NCBI GenBank assembly: GCA_947446625.1
Contig: CANFIE010000003.1
Span: 1 to 26,202, forward strand
DNA from: Acetobacteraceae bacterium
GTDB lineage: Bacteria > Pseudomonadota > Alphaproteobacteria > Acetobacterales > Acetobacteraceae
Length of the DNA stretch: 26,202 nucleotides
Direction of reading: 5' to 3'
Every line of letters begins with the position of its first letter. The stretch's first letter is position 1. Below, piece by piece: positions 6,968 through 15,122 of this stretch. Made by a program: the position numbers and the translations under genes. Below the pieces are notes generated by a model. That model had not been told where the DNA came from, made no database searches, and worked only from the letters and a program-made list of their open reading frames with translations.

Positions 6968-7945
6968 TCAGGGTTCCAGGCGCACGCCGGTCCGCTCCAC
7001 CACCGCGCGGAACTTGGCGACTTCGCGCTGCATGAAGCCACGCGCCTCGGTGGGGCCGTTGGGCTGGTGCCAGGCGAGGACGCCGGCGGTTTGCAGCTTG
7101 GCGGCCAATTCGGGCTCGGCCAGGCTGGCGACCAGGGCGCGGTTCAGCGCGGCCTGGATATCGGCCGGCATGTTGGGCGGGCCGAGCAGCACGTTCCAGG
7201 TTTCCAGGTCAAAGCCGGTCACGCCGGCCTCGGCCAGGGTGGGCATGTCGGGGAAGCTGGGGAAGCGCTGGCGGCCGGTGACGGCGAGGCCACGGGCCAG
7301 GCCCTGGCGCACCTGGTTGGCGGCCGAAGCGAGCACGGCGATGCCGAATTGGGCTTCGCCGGTGAAGATGGCGGTCAGCATCTGGCCGCCGCTGCGATAG
7401 GGCACGTGGACGAAGCGGGTGTTGAGGTCGAGCGCCAGCATTTCCGTCGCGAGGTGCAGAATGGTGCCGACGCCGGAGGTGGCGTAGGTGAGGCTTTCCG
7501 GCGGGGCGGAGCGGAAGCGGGCAATGGCCTGGGCGGCGGTTTGCGCCGGGAAGTTGTTGTTCACCACCAGGATGAGCGGCGCGGTGCCGATGACCCCGAG
7601 ATGCGAGAAATCCGCCACCGGGTCGTAGCGCGTGCCGCCGACCAGGGCATTGGGGGCGATGCCGTGCGAGGAGCTTTCGACCAGCATGATGGTATGGCCA
7701 TCGGCCGGCTGGCGGCGGAGCCAATCTGCCGCCACCACGCCGCCGGCGCCGGGGCGGTTTTCCACCAGCACGCGGGTACCGGCGCCGAGATTGGCGGCCA
7801 GACGCTCGGCCAGCAGCCGGGCGGCGATGTCGGTGGAGCCGCCGGGGGCATAGCCGGTGGCGATGGTGATGGGCTTTTCCGGGAAGGCGAAGGCGGGAGT
7901 TGCCAGGCTGGCAAGGGCCAGGGTGAGGGCGGTGCGGCGTTGCAT
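6968..7945 (-). CDS. Bug/TctC-family periplasmic solute-binding protein
   Basis: 325 residues, normal for the family. The signal peptide is residues 1-19 (MQRRTALTLALASLATPAFA), followed by FPEKPITIATGYAPGGSTD, the classical Bug start in which the loop before the first helix binds a carboxylate. VENRPGAGG (about 62-70), HVPYRSGG and the DMPTLAEAG motif are also typical. Such proteins bind carboxylates or aromatic acids and serve TctAB-type transporters or signalling. The ATG at 7945 begins the signal peptide and follows a GGGGGAACC string. No TctA or TctB gene lies nearby, so it is an orphan receptor, which is common in this family. Separated by 130 bp from the upstream gene, so probably with its own promoter. 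Confidence 0.92.
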   Translation of the reverse strand: MQRRTALTLALASLATPAFAFPEKPITIATGYAPGGSTDIAARLLAERLAANLGAGTRVLVENRPGAGGVVAADWLRRQPADGHTIMLVESSSHGIAPNALVGGTRYDPVADFSHLGVIGTAPLILVVNNNFPAQTAAQAIARFRSAPPESLTYATSGVGTILHLATEMLALDLNTRFVHVPYRSGGQMLTAIFTGEAQFGIAVLASAANQVRQGLARGLAVTGRQRFPSFPDMPTLAEAGVTGFDLETWNVLLGPPNMPADIQAALNRALVASLAEPELAAKLQTAGVLAWHQPNGPTEARGFMQREVAKFRAVVERTGVRLEP

Positions 7946-8075
7946 GGAGAGGTTCCCCCGGATTGATTCGGGCGGAACCTCGGCCTGCGGCGGGATTAGC
8001 GCAAGGGGGTGCTGTGGGAGTAAAATGAACGGCTGCTTCACGGCCGGCGGCAATGCCGCCTTGGCCGATCAGACG

Positions 8076-8786
8076 TTACCGACCCGGGACGGGGCCGAGC
8101 AGGCCCAGGTCGATGACCGTGCGGTAGGTATTGGCGGCCAGCAGCGGGTCGCGGCCCAACTCGGCCAGACGCTCCGGCACGCCGTCCTCGGCCAGGAGTT
8201 GCGCCACCAGCGGATCCTCCGGCCGGGGTTCCACCAGCTGGCCGACCGGGCCTGTGGTGTGGGGGCGGTTTTCCAGCAGATGGAGCAGCACGCGGGGGTC
8301 CACCGGCACCACCACGCCGCTGGTCAGGGCGAATTCATCGGCGTGCAGCAGCCGGGCGGCCAGCAGCAGGCCGGGCAGGCTGGCTTCGGCCAAATGGCGG
8401 TCCATCAGCCAGATCGCCTCGCCCGAGCAAAGGTCGTGCAATGTCAGGCCGCCGCGCGCGTCACGTTCCCCCACCTTGAACAGCGAGAAGCGGGCGGTGG
8501 CGTTGAGGACGGCCTCGTCCGGGCTGCCGGGGGGCGGGGTGGCGGTGCCGCGCAGGCGTTCCAGCGCCGGCTTGTGGCCGCCGATGGGAGAGAAGACGCC
8601 CAGGTCCATGACGCAGGCGAGTTGCGCCTCGCTGCCTGGTTCCACCTGGTTGTGGCGCCAGAGCGTCAGGGCGCGGGCCTGGGCCTGCAGGCTGACCAGC
8701 GGAATGCGGCGGGCAGCGGCGTTGAGCAGGACGCCGCGGGCCTCGGTGAGGTCGGCGTAGCGGGCTTCGGGGGACAGGTCGCTCAA
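8076..8786 (-). CDS. Unrecognised 236-residue protein coupled to the Ldh_2 dehydrogenase
   Basis: I do not recognise the family. The protein has no signal peptide or membrane helix. It reads as a helical N-terminal part (about 1-55), a middle segment with MDLGVFSP and GGHKPALERL, then ARFSLFKVGERDARGGLTLHDL and GEAIWLMDR, alternating beta and alpha in character, and a helical C-terminal half. The frame starts with TTG at 8786, overlapping the upstream TGA as TTGA, which argues for coupled translation with the dehydrogenase; a GTG at about codon 18 is an alternative. Codon use matches its neighbours. As the last gene of the ABC-transporter operon it may act on or regulate the same substrate, but no function can be claimed. 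Confidence 0.7.
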   Translation of the reverse strand: MSDLSPEARYADLTEARGVLLNAAARRIPLVSLQAQARALTLWRHNQVEPGSEAQLACVMDLGVFSPIGGHKPALERLRGTATPPPGSPDEAVLNATARFSLFKVGERDARGGLTLHDLCSGEAIWLMDRHLAEASLPGLLLAARLLHADEFALTSGVVVPVDPRVLLHLLENRPHTTGPVGQLVEPRPEDPLVAQLLAEDGVPERLAELGRDPLLAANTYRTVIDLGLLGPVPGR

Positions 8787-9868
8787 TTCGGCACCACGAC
8801 GCCAAGCTTGCGGGCGGTGGCGACAATGCTGTCCCAGGTGTCGCGTTGCAGCGGCACGCCATTGGCCAGGCGGTCGGCGCGCAGCCGGGCCTCGGGCTCG
8901 CCGGGGGCCAGTACCTCGCCACCGGCTTCGGCCGGGCGGCAGGACTTGACCCAGGCAACGTAGTCCTCGGCCGTCTTGATGAACTCGGCCTGGGTGCCGA
9001 AATGGCTGGGCGAGATGTAGATGGAGAGCATGCCGTTGGCGATGCGGCCGCGGGCCTTGATGGGGCCGGAGGTGCCGCCGCCGGTGAAGGCGCCGGCCAG
9101 CAGCTCACACATGAAGGCCAGGCCGCTGCCCTTGTGTTCGCCAAAGGCGCGGATGGCGCCAACGCCCTTTTCGACGCTGCGCGGGCCAACGCGGTCATAG
9201 TCGCCGTAGAGGGTGTGCGGGTCGCCCGAGAGGCGGCCATCGGGCTCGATCAGCGCGTCCTTCGGCAGCTTCTTGCCGCCATTGGAGGCGACGAGGACCT
9301 TGCCCTCGGCGACGTGCGAGGTGGCGAAGTCAAGCACCACGGGCGGGGTGGTGGGCACGCCGATGGCGATGGGGGCGGTGGAGAAGCGGCGCTCGGTGCC
9401 GCCGAAGGGGGCGACGAGGACGGAGCCGGCGACGTTGACGAAGTGGATGGAGATCAGGCCTTCCTTCAACGCCTGTTCGGCATAGGCGCCCGTGCGGCCG
9501 ATATGGCCGGCATTCTTCAGCGCCACCACGGCCACGCCGTGCTTCTTGGCGCGTTCGATGCCGAACTGGGTGGCCTCGGGCGCCACGGTTTGGCCGAAGC
9601 CCCATTTGCCGTCCAGCAGGGCGAAGGCGCCGCCATCCATGACGACATCGCATTGCTGCGCCGCCACCACATGGCCGGCCTGCTGCCATTCCACATAGCG
9701 CGGCACGCGGGCCACGCCATGGCTGTCATGCCCGGCGAGGTTGGCGCCCAGCAGATGGTGGCTGATGCGATAGCCCTCGGCAGCGTCGCAGCCATTGGCC
9801 ACGAAGATGTCGCGGACCAGGTTTTCCAGCTTTTCGGCGCCGATCAGCACCGTGTCTTGCGTGTCCAT
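8783..9868 (-). CDS. Ldh_2-family malate/L-lactate/ureidoglycolate-type dehydrogenase
   Basis: 361 residues, typical length. Family marks are GHDSHGVARVPRY (46-58), containing the conserved SHG histidine H50, NAGHIGRTGAYAE (119-131) with H122, and GEHKGSGLAFMCELL near the middle, where KGSGLA is characteristic. The family oxidises alpha-hydroxyacids with NAD(P): malate, lactate, sulfolactate, ureidoglycolate, 2,3-diketogulonate and others, in the cytosol. The gene lies 33 bp downstream of the transporter ATPase in the same operon, so its substrate is probably what the transporter imports or a product of it. The exact substrate cannot be read from the motifs. Confidence 0.88.
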   Translation of the reverse strand: MDTQDTVLIGAEKLENLVRDIFVANGCDAAEGYRISHHLLGANLAGHDSHGVARVPRYVEWQQAGHVVAAQQCDVVMDGGAFALLDGKWGFGQTVAPEATQFGIERAKKHGVAVVALKNAGHIGRTGAYAEQALKEGLISIHFVNVAGSVLVAPFGGTERRFSTAPIAIGVPTTPPVVLDFATSHVAEGKVLVASNGGKKLPKDALIEPDGRLSGDPHTLYGDYDRVGPRSVEKGVGAIRAFGEHKGSGLAFMCELLAGAFTGGGTSGPIKARGRIANGMLSIYISPSHFGTQAEFIKTAEDYVAWVKSCRPAEAGGEVLAPGEPEARLRADRLANGVPLQRDTWDSIVATARKLGVVVPN

Positions 9869-9901
9869 GGCTGCACTTCTAGGGCGGGGTGTGGCCTGAG
9901 G

Positions 9902-11002
9902 CTAGATCACCAATCCGGTGGCGTCGTCGATCAGGTGCATGTTGCCCATATCGGCGGCCAGCGGCATGGGCACGCCGGGGGCGGCGGGCACGGTGGGGTC
10001 CAGTCGGGCGCAGATTTCGGCGCCCTCCATGCGGATATGCGCCAGGGTCTCCATGCCCATCGGCTCCACCACCTCGGGCGCCGCGTTGAAGATGGCGATG
10101 TCGGCCTTGCTGACATGCTGGGTGTCGGTCAGGTGCTCGGGCCGGATGCCGAAGGTGACCTGCTTGCCGGCATAGGCCTGGTACTTGGCCACCCGGGCGG
10201 CGGGCACGGCGAGCTCGATGCCCTGGGGCAGCCTGAGCACCAGGCCGCCGGAGCGGGCTTCCACCGTGGCGGGGATGAAGTTCATCGCCGGGCTGCCGAT
10301 GAAGCCGGCGACGAAGCGGGTGCGCGGGTGGTGGTAGAGTTCCTGCGGCGGGCCGACCTGTTCGATGACGCCATGGTTCATCACCACCACGCGGTCGGCC
10401 AGCGTCATCGCCTCCACCTGGTCATGCGTGACATAGACCGTGGTGGTGCGGACGGTTTGGTGGACCTTCTTGATTTCGGTGCGCATCTGGACGCGGAGCT
10501 TGGCGTCGAGGTTGCTCAGTGGTTCGTCGAACAAAAACACCTTGGGGTCGCGGACGATGGCGCGGCCCATGGCGACGCGCTGGCGCTGGCCACCCGAGAG
10601 CGCCTTGGGCTTGCGGTCGAGCAGCATGCCGATATCGAGGATCTTGGCGGCGTTTTCGACGCGGCGGCGGATTTCCTCCTTGGGGAATTTCCGCAGCATG
10701 AGGCCGAAGGCCATGTTCTCGTACACGCTCATATGCGGGTAGAGCGCGTAGTTCTGGAACACCATGGCGATGTCGCGGTCGCGCGGGGGTACGTCGTTCA
10801 CCACCGCGCCGCCGATGTCGATTTCGCCGGAGGTGATTTCCTCCAGCCCGGCGATCATGCGGAGCGTGGTGGATTTGCCGCAGCCGGAGGGGCCGACGAG
10901 GACGACGAATTCATGGTCGGCGATGTCGAGGTCGATGCCCTTCACCGCCTGCACGCCGCCTTCGTATTCCTTGATGATTTTTCGGAGCGTTACCTGAGCC
11001 AT
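9902..11002 (-). CDS. Sugar-type ABC transporter ATP-binding protein (UgpC/MalK family)
   Basis: 366 residues. Walker A GPSGCGKST (37-45), Q-loop VFQNYALYPHMSV (81-93), signature LSGGQRQR (135-142), Walker B VFLFDEP (155-161), switch H193 in VTHDQ, then a C-terminal MOP-like regulatory domain beginning with GFIGSPAMNF, as in MalK/UgpC. It energises the two permeases encoded just upstream. The frame is open for 102 further codons, but the ATG at 11002 starts a canonical ATPase N-terminus and falls 5 nt after the permease stop; the upstream part overlaps the permease gene and is spurious. Confidence 0.95.
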   Translation of the reverse strand: MAQVTLRKIIKEYEGGVQAVKGIDLDIADHEFVVLVGPSGCGKSTTLRMIAGLEEITSGEIDIGGAVVNDVPPRDRDIAMVFQNYALYPHMSVYENMAFGLMLRKFPKEEIRRRVENAAKILDIGMLLDRKPKALSGGQRQRVAMGRAIVRDPKVFLFDEPLSNLDAKLRVQMRTEIKKVHQTVRTTTVYVTHDQVEAMTLADRVVVMNHGVIEQVGPPQELYHHPRTRFVAGFIGSPAMNFIPATVEARSGGLVLRLPQGIELAVPAARVAKYQAYAGKQVTFGIRPEHLTDTQHVSKADIAIFNAAPEVVEPMGMETLAHIRMEGAEICARLDPTVPAAPGVPMPLAADMGNMHLIDDATGLVI

Positions 11003-11007
11003 TGGGG

Positions 11008-11895
11008 TTATCCCTTGGTCGCGCCGGCCGTGAGGCCCGCGATGTAATAATCCATGAGGAAGGCATAGACGATGACCGGGGGCAGCGCGGCGAGCAGGGC
11101 GCCGGCCATGAGTTGGCCCCAGGCAAACGTGTCGCCCCGGATGAGCTGCGAGACGACGCCGATGGTGAGCGGCATACTGTCTGGCTGGGTGATGAAGGCG
11201 GTGGGATAGACGAAGGCCGCCCAGGAGACGGTGAAGGCGAAGATGGTGGCGGCGATGATGCCGGGCAGCGCCACAGGAATGAAGATGCGCGTCAGCATCT
11301 GCATCCAATTGGCGCCGTCGATGAGGGCGGCTTCGTCCAGTTCCTTGGGGATGGAGGCGAAATAGCCGATCATGATCCAGGTGCAGAAGGGCACGGTGAG
11401 GGTGGGATAGACCAGCACCAGGCCCCAGATGGAGTTGAGCAGGCCAAGGCCGCCGACGATTTGGTACAGCGGAATGAACAGCAGCGTGTCCGGCACCAGG
11501 TAGGTGAGGAAGACGCCGGTGGCGAGCACCTGGCTGCCCCAGAACTTCATGCGCGCCAGGGCGAAGGCGGCCAGCACCGAGATGACCATGGTGACGATGA
11601 CCACCATGACGGTGACCAGGATGCTGTTGATGAAGAAGCCGCGGAACATCTCGTTGCCGAGCAGCGCCGTGTAGTTTTCCAGCGTGGGGGTGCGGATGAG
11701 CCAGGGGTTGCCGCCGAGGTCGGCGATTTCCGCACTGGTCTTCAGGCTGGTGAGCAGCATGTAGAGCGGCGGCGCCAGCATGACGATGGCGGCGATGATG
11801 AGCGAGACATAGGCGGTGATGAGCGCCCAGCGCCGTTCACTGCGCAGGCTGCCGACGCGACGGCCGAGGCCGGGGACCATGGAGGCGGCCGACAT
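11008..11895 (-). CDS. Sugar-type ABC transporter permease (MalG/UgpE family)
   Basis: 295 residues with six predicted helices; the first is at about residues 25-48. The EAA loop is KELDEAALIDGANWMQ, which docks with the ATPase, and the C-terminus ends in YYIAGLTAGATKG, a typical MalG ending. Its ATG shares one base with the TAA of the partner permease (TAATG), so the two are translationally coupled and made in equal amounts. Confidence 0.95.
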   Translation of the reverse strand: MSAASMVPGLGRRVGSLRSERRWALITAYVSLIIAAIVMLAPPLYMLLTSLKTSAEIADLGGNPWLIRTPTLENYTALLGNEMFRGFFINSILVTVMVVIVTMVISVLAAFALARMKFWGSQVLATGVFLTYLVPDTLLFIPLYQIVGGLGLLNSIWGLVLVYPTLTVPFCTWIMIGYFASIPKELDEAALIDGANWMQMLTRIFIPVALPGIIAATIFAFTVSWAAFVYPTAFITQPDSMPLTIGVVSQLIRGDTFAWGQLMAGALLAALPPVIVYAFLMDYYIAGLTAGATKG

Positions 11896-12839
11896 TACGC
11901 CATTTCCTTGTTGCGCTGGTTGACGCCCTTGAGGACGAAATAGGCGATGAAGGCGAGCAGCGGGAACATGAAAAGGCTGACCGCCGCGCCGCGCGGGATG
12001 TTGCCGCTGAGCACCCCCACCTGGAAGGCGTAGCTGGCAAAGACCTGGGTGAGATCGCGCGGGCCGCCATTGGTGAGGACGCGGACGATATCATAGTTGG
12101 CGAAGGTGACGATGAGGCTGAACAGCACGGTGATGCTGATGATGTTCTGCATCATGGGCAGGGTGATGTGGCGCAGGCCCTGCCAGCCGGAGGCGCCGTC
12201 GATGGCGGCGGCTTCATAGAGTTGCTCGGGCACTGATTTCAGCGCGGCGAGGTACATGATCATGAAGAAGGGCGCGCCGTACCAGACATTGACGATGATG
12301 ACCGAGATGCGCGCCCACCAGGGCGAACCGAGCCAGGGAATGGACGGGCCGCCAATGGCGTTGAGCAGGTAGTTGATGGAGGAATAGGAGGGGTCGAACA
12401 TCCACCACCAGCCCAGCGTCGAGAGGGCGGGCGGGATGACCCAGGGCACCAGCAGCATGCCGCGCCATTTGCGCTGCCCCTTGGTGGGCAGGTGGTGCAG
12501 CATGTGCGCCAGCCAGAAACCGATGAGCGCCTTGAGCAGCACGGCGGTGATGGCGAAGAAGCAGCTTTGCCAAATGACCGCGCGGAAGGTCTCGTTGTCC
12601 AACAGGATGTCGAAGTTTTCCAGGCCGATGAAGGCGGTCATCCGCCGGTTCAGCGTGGCCAGGTAGATGGCGTAGCTGGCCGGCCAGGCCACCAGCCCGG
12701 CGATGACCGAGATGAGCGGCAGGGTCATCAGGAAGGCGATGGTGGAGCGCCGGCGGGCAAAGCGCTTCATGGCGTTGCTGGGCGGGCGGGCGGCGGGCGG
12801 CCTTGCGGGCGCCACGGCGGCGCTGCTGTCCGGGGCCAT
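11895..12839 (-). CDS. Sugar-type ABC transporter permease (MalF/UgpA family)
   Basis: 314 residues. An Ala/Pro-rich cytoplasmic N-terminus (1-22) precedes six helices; the EAA loop is EQLYEAAAIDGASGWQG. The ATG at 12839 is preceded by AAAGGAAT about 8 nt upstream, a clear Shine-Dalgarno that decides this start over the longer in-frame extension to 12890. Forms the transmembrane pore with the MalG-type partner. Confidence 0.95.
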   Translation of the reverse strand: MAPDSSAAVAPARPPAARPPSNAMKRFARRRSTIAFLMTLPLISVIAGLVAWPASYAIYLATLNRRMTAFIGLENFDILLDNETFRAVIWQSCFFAITAVLLKALIGFWLAHMLHHLPTKGQRKWRGMLLVPWVIPPALSTLGWWWMFDPSYSSINYLLNAIGGPSIPWLGSPWWARISVIIVNVWYGAPFFMIMYLAALKSVPEQLYEAAAIDGASGWQGLRHITLPMMQNIISITVLFSLIVTFANYDIVRVLTNGGPRDLTQVFASYAFQVGVLSGNIPRGAAVSLFMFPLLAFIAYFVLKGVNQRNKEMA

Positions 12840-12868
12840 GCGGTATTCCTTTGATGGGGAGGCGGGAT

Positions 12869-12897
12869 GGGGCGGGTGACACAGCGCCACCCGCCCC
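12869..12897 (-). promoter_or_regulatory. Intra-operon hairpin between binding-protein and permease genes
   Basis: Arms GGGGCGGGTG (12869-12878) and CACCCGCCCC (12888-12897) form a perfect 10-bp stem with a 9-nt loop. There is no T-run after it on either strand, so it is more likely to block 3' decay or partly terminate than to end the operon. It would allow more binding protein than permease, as known for maltose-type operons. Confidence 0.6.
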
Positions 12898-12907
12898 GGC
12901 GGCTGGT

Positions 12908-14266
12908 TCAGCCGCGCCGCATGTTGTTGATCTCGCGTTCCAGCCAGGCCATGGCCTGGTCCACCGTTTCGCCACCCTGGGCGACGCGGGCGATGACCTT
13001 GGTGTTGAGCGCCTGGATGTACATCTGGCTGGCGAGTTCCGCCGGGGCCGGTTCAAACGCAATGCTGGTGCGCGCCTGGTGGTGCGGCTTCAGCGGGTAG
13101 TTGAAGATGGTGCCGACCGGCGGGCTGGTGGTTTCCCAGACCTTGAAGTCGGTCATGCTCGCAAACGGCGGAATGTCGTAGCCACCGGATTTATTGGTGA
13201 TGGCTTCGGCATTTTCGCGCTGGGTGATGAATTCCAGGAATTCCTTGGCGGCGGTTTTGTTGCGGCCAAAGGCCCAGACGCCGGTGGTGAAGGGCAGGTA
13301 GGCCAGGAAGCGGCCTTCCGGGCCGGCCGGCATCGGGATGGTCCAGCACTTCTCGGCCACCTGCGGCGCGTCTCGCTTGGCCACGGCCCAGGCGCTGGGC
13401 GGGTTGAACACCAGCGCCGAGCGGCCGGAGATGAGGGCGCGGTTGTTGGAGGCATCGTCCCAAGCCCAGACATCGCTGGGCAGGAAGCGGCTGAGGCGGA
13501 CGCCGAGTTCGATGGCGGTCTTCAGCTTGGCATTGCCGCGAATGGTGGGCTTGCCAGTGGCATCCGTGATGTGGGCGCCATAGCCGGCGAAGAGCGCGCC
13601 GACCCAGTCCACGGCATCAGAGAACTGACCCATGGGCAGGCCGAAGGAGAAGCCGGCCTTGTGGCACTTCTCGGCGGCGGTGACGAAGGTCTCCCAGGTC
13701 CAGTTGTCAGCGCCGGGGCCACGGGTGTTGTTGGCCGGCCACATCGCGCGCACATCGATGCCGGCGTGTTCCAGCATGAGGTCGAAGCGGACGCAGGCGG
13801 GCTTGTTCTGCGTGCCGGAGGTGGCGGGAACGCCGCGCCACTTGCCGCCATGCTTGCAGAGGAATTCCGCCACCGGGTTGATGGGGCCATACTTGCCGAC
13901 CAGCCGGCCGATGACGTCGTCGACCGGCTCCAGCTTGTCGGAATAGGCGCCGACATCCCAGGGGGTGAGGGAGATGCCATCATGCCCGCTGCGGGACTGG
14001 GCCTGGGCGGCGGCGGTGAGCTGGAGCTGGTTGCCGGTGGTGTTGATGAAGTCGAGCGAGACGGTGACGCGCTTTTGTTCGCCCCATTTGGTGGCGAGTT
14101 CCTTCAGCGCGTCATTGCCGCCGGGGACCCAATGGTCCCAGAAGGCGAAGCGCAGGCTGCCTGCGGTGCCCTGGGCGTGCACCATGGGGGCGGCGAGCAC
14201 CCCTGCGGCGGCCACGCCCGCGCCCGAACGCAGCACATTGCGCCGGCTTGTTCCGTTTTTGGTCAT
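12908..14266 (-). CDS. Family 1 extracellular solute-binding protein, Tat-exported
   Basis: 452 residues. The N-terminus SRRNVLRSG (twin arginines R8 R9) followed by a hydrophobic stretch and a VHAQ cleavage site (about residue 31) is a Tat signal, so the protein folds before export. The mature part has the size and features of sugar-type binding proteins (for example FAFWDHWVPG, WTWETFVTAAEKC and GRSALVFNPPSAW). It delivers the ligand to the permeases encoded next. AGGAGG lies about 11 nt upstream of the ATG, with a closer CAGGA. As first gene of the operon it probably carries the main promoter. Ligand class (glycerol phosphate, polyol, sugar or sugar acid) is unknown. Confidence 0.93.
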   Translation of the reverse strand: MTKNGTSRRNVLRSGAGVAAAGVLAAPMVHAQGTAGSLRFAFWDHWVPGGNDALKELATKWGEQKRVTVSLDFINTTGNQLQLTAAAQAQSRSGHDGISLTPWDVGAYSDKLEPVDDVIGRLVGKYGPINPVAEFLCKHGGKWRGVPATSGTQNKPACVRFDLMLEHAGIDVRAMWPANNTRGPGADNWTWETFVTAAEKCHKAGFSFGLPMGQFSDAVDWVGALFAGYGAHITDATGKPTIRGNAKLKTAIELGVRLSRFLPSDVWAWDDASNNRALISGRSALVFNPPSAWAVAKRDAPQVAEKCWTIPMPAGPEGRFLAYLPFTTGVWAFGRNKTAAKEFLEFITQRENAEAITNKSGGYDIPPFASMTDFKVWETTSPPVGTIFNYPLKPHHQARTSIAFEPAPAELASQMYIQALNTKVIARVAQGGETVDQAMAWLEREINNMRRG

Positions 14267-14291
14267 TCCTGTTCGTCCTCCTGTATGCGGC

Positions 14292-14305
14292 CGGAATTTA
14301 TTCCG
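14292..14305. promoter_or_regulatory. Palindrome upstream of the ABC operon, candidate operator
   Basis: CGGAATTTATTCCG has perfect 6-bp arms (CGGAAT/ATTCCG) around a 2-nt centre and lies 26 nt upstream of the binding-protein ATG, in an AT-richer patch of the divergent gap. Position suits a repressor or activator site; no regulator gene is adjacent. Confidence 0.3.
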
Positions 14306-14415
14306 TGCCTGATTTTATGCCGTAGCCTAGGCGCGGCGGGTGGCGGAACGCAACGACGCAGAGTGGTGCGGAACGGTTTGACCGGGGGCGCGGCAACCCT
14401 CACCTTGCGGCCCGC

Positions 14416-15120
14416 ATGAATGACCTTTCCGCCACCTTGAATGCCACCCTGGGGCTGCTGGCCGGGCCGGACCCGACCCTGGCGGGTATCGTTGGGCTTT
14501 CATTGCAGGTGAGCCTGACCGCGGTGCTGCTGGCGGCGCTGCCGGGGCTGCCGCTGGGGGCGCTGCTGGCGGTGCGGCGGTTTCCGGGCCGGGGCGCGGT
14601 GGTGGTGGCGACCAATGCCATGATGGGCCTGCCGCCGGTGGTGGCGGGGCTGGTGCTGTACCTGCTGCTGTCACGCTCAGGCCCGCTGGGCGGGTTGGGG
14701 TTACTGTTTTCCCCCGGGGCCATGGTGCTGGCGCAGGCGGTGCTGGTGGCGCCGATTCTGGTGGCGCTGTCTCGCCAGGCGCTGGAGGCGCTGTGGGAGG
14801 AATATGAGGAACAGCTGCGCAGCTTTGGCGCCGGGCCGGGCCAGGCGGTGCGGACGCTGCTGTGGGAAGGCCGCTACCCGCTGCTGACCGTGCTGCTGGC
14901 CGGGTTTGGCCGGGCGGCGGCGGAGGTGGGGGCGGTGATGATCGTGGGCGGGAATATCGAGGGCTATACCCGCACCATGACCACGGCGATTGCGCTGGAG
15001 ACGAGCAAGGGCGACCTGCCGCTGGCGCTGGCGCTGGGCGGGGTGCTGCTGGCGCTGGTGCTGCTGGTGAACGGGCTGGCGCAACTGCTGCGCGGCGCGG
15101 CGCAGCGGGCCGAGCGCTAG
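14416..15120 (+). CDS. tupB: Tungstate/molybdate-type ABC transporter permease TupB
   Basis: 234 residues with about five helices. The EAA-like cytoplasmic loop is EEYEEQLRSFGAGPGQAVRTLLW. The segment AEVGAVMIVGGNIEGYTRTM and the following TTAIALETSKGDLPLALALG are characteristic of TupB/WtpB-like oxyanion permeases. It would import tungstate (or a similar oxyanion) for cofactor synthesis. The ATG has no visible Shine-Dalgarno, so translation may start on a short leader. tupC follows after 2 nt. No gene for the periplasmic TupA receptor is adjacent. Confidence 0.88.
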   Translation: MNDLSATLNATLGLLAGPDPTLAGIVGLSLQVSLTAVLLAALPGLPLGALLAVRRFPGRGAVVVATNAMMGLPPVVAGLVLYLLLSRSGPLGGLGLLFSPGAMVLAQAVLVAPILVALSRQALEALWEEYEEQLRSFGAGPGQAVRTLLWEGRYPLLTVLLAGFGRAAAEVGAVMIVGGNIEGYTRTMTTAIALETSKGDLPLALALGGVLLALVLLVNGLAQLLRGAAQRAER

Positions 15121-15122
15121 CC

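Noticed and set aside
8046..8060. GGCGGC-AAT-GCCGCC hairpin downstream of the unknown protein gene
   Set aside because: Only 6 bp with a 3-nt loop and no following T-run; such stems are frequent by chance at this GC content.
8846..11047. 733-codon open frame on the plus strand
   Set aside because: Lies opposite the Ldh_2 and ATPase genes, which carry all family motifs; the His/Gly/Asp-rich translation has no domain.
12803..14419. 538-codon open frame on the plus strand
   Set aside because: Antisense to the Tat-exported binding protein; no recognisable motif.
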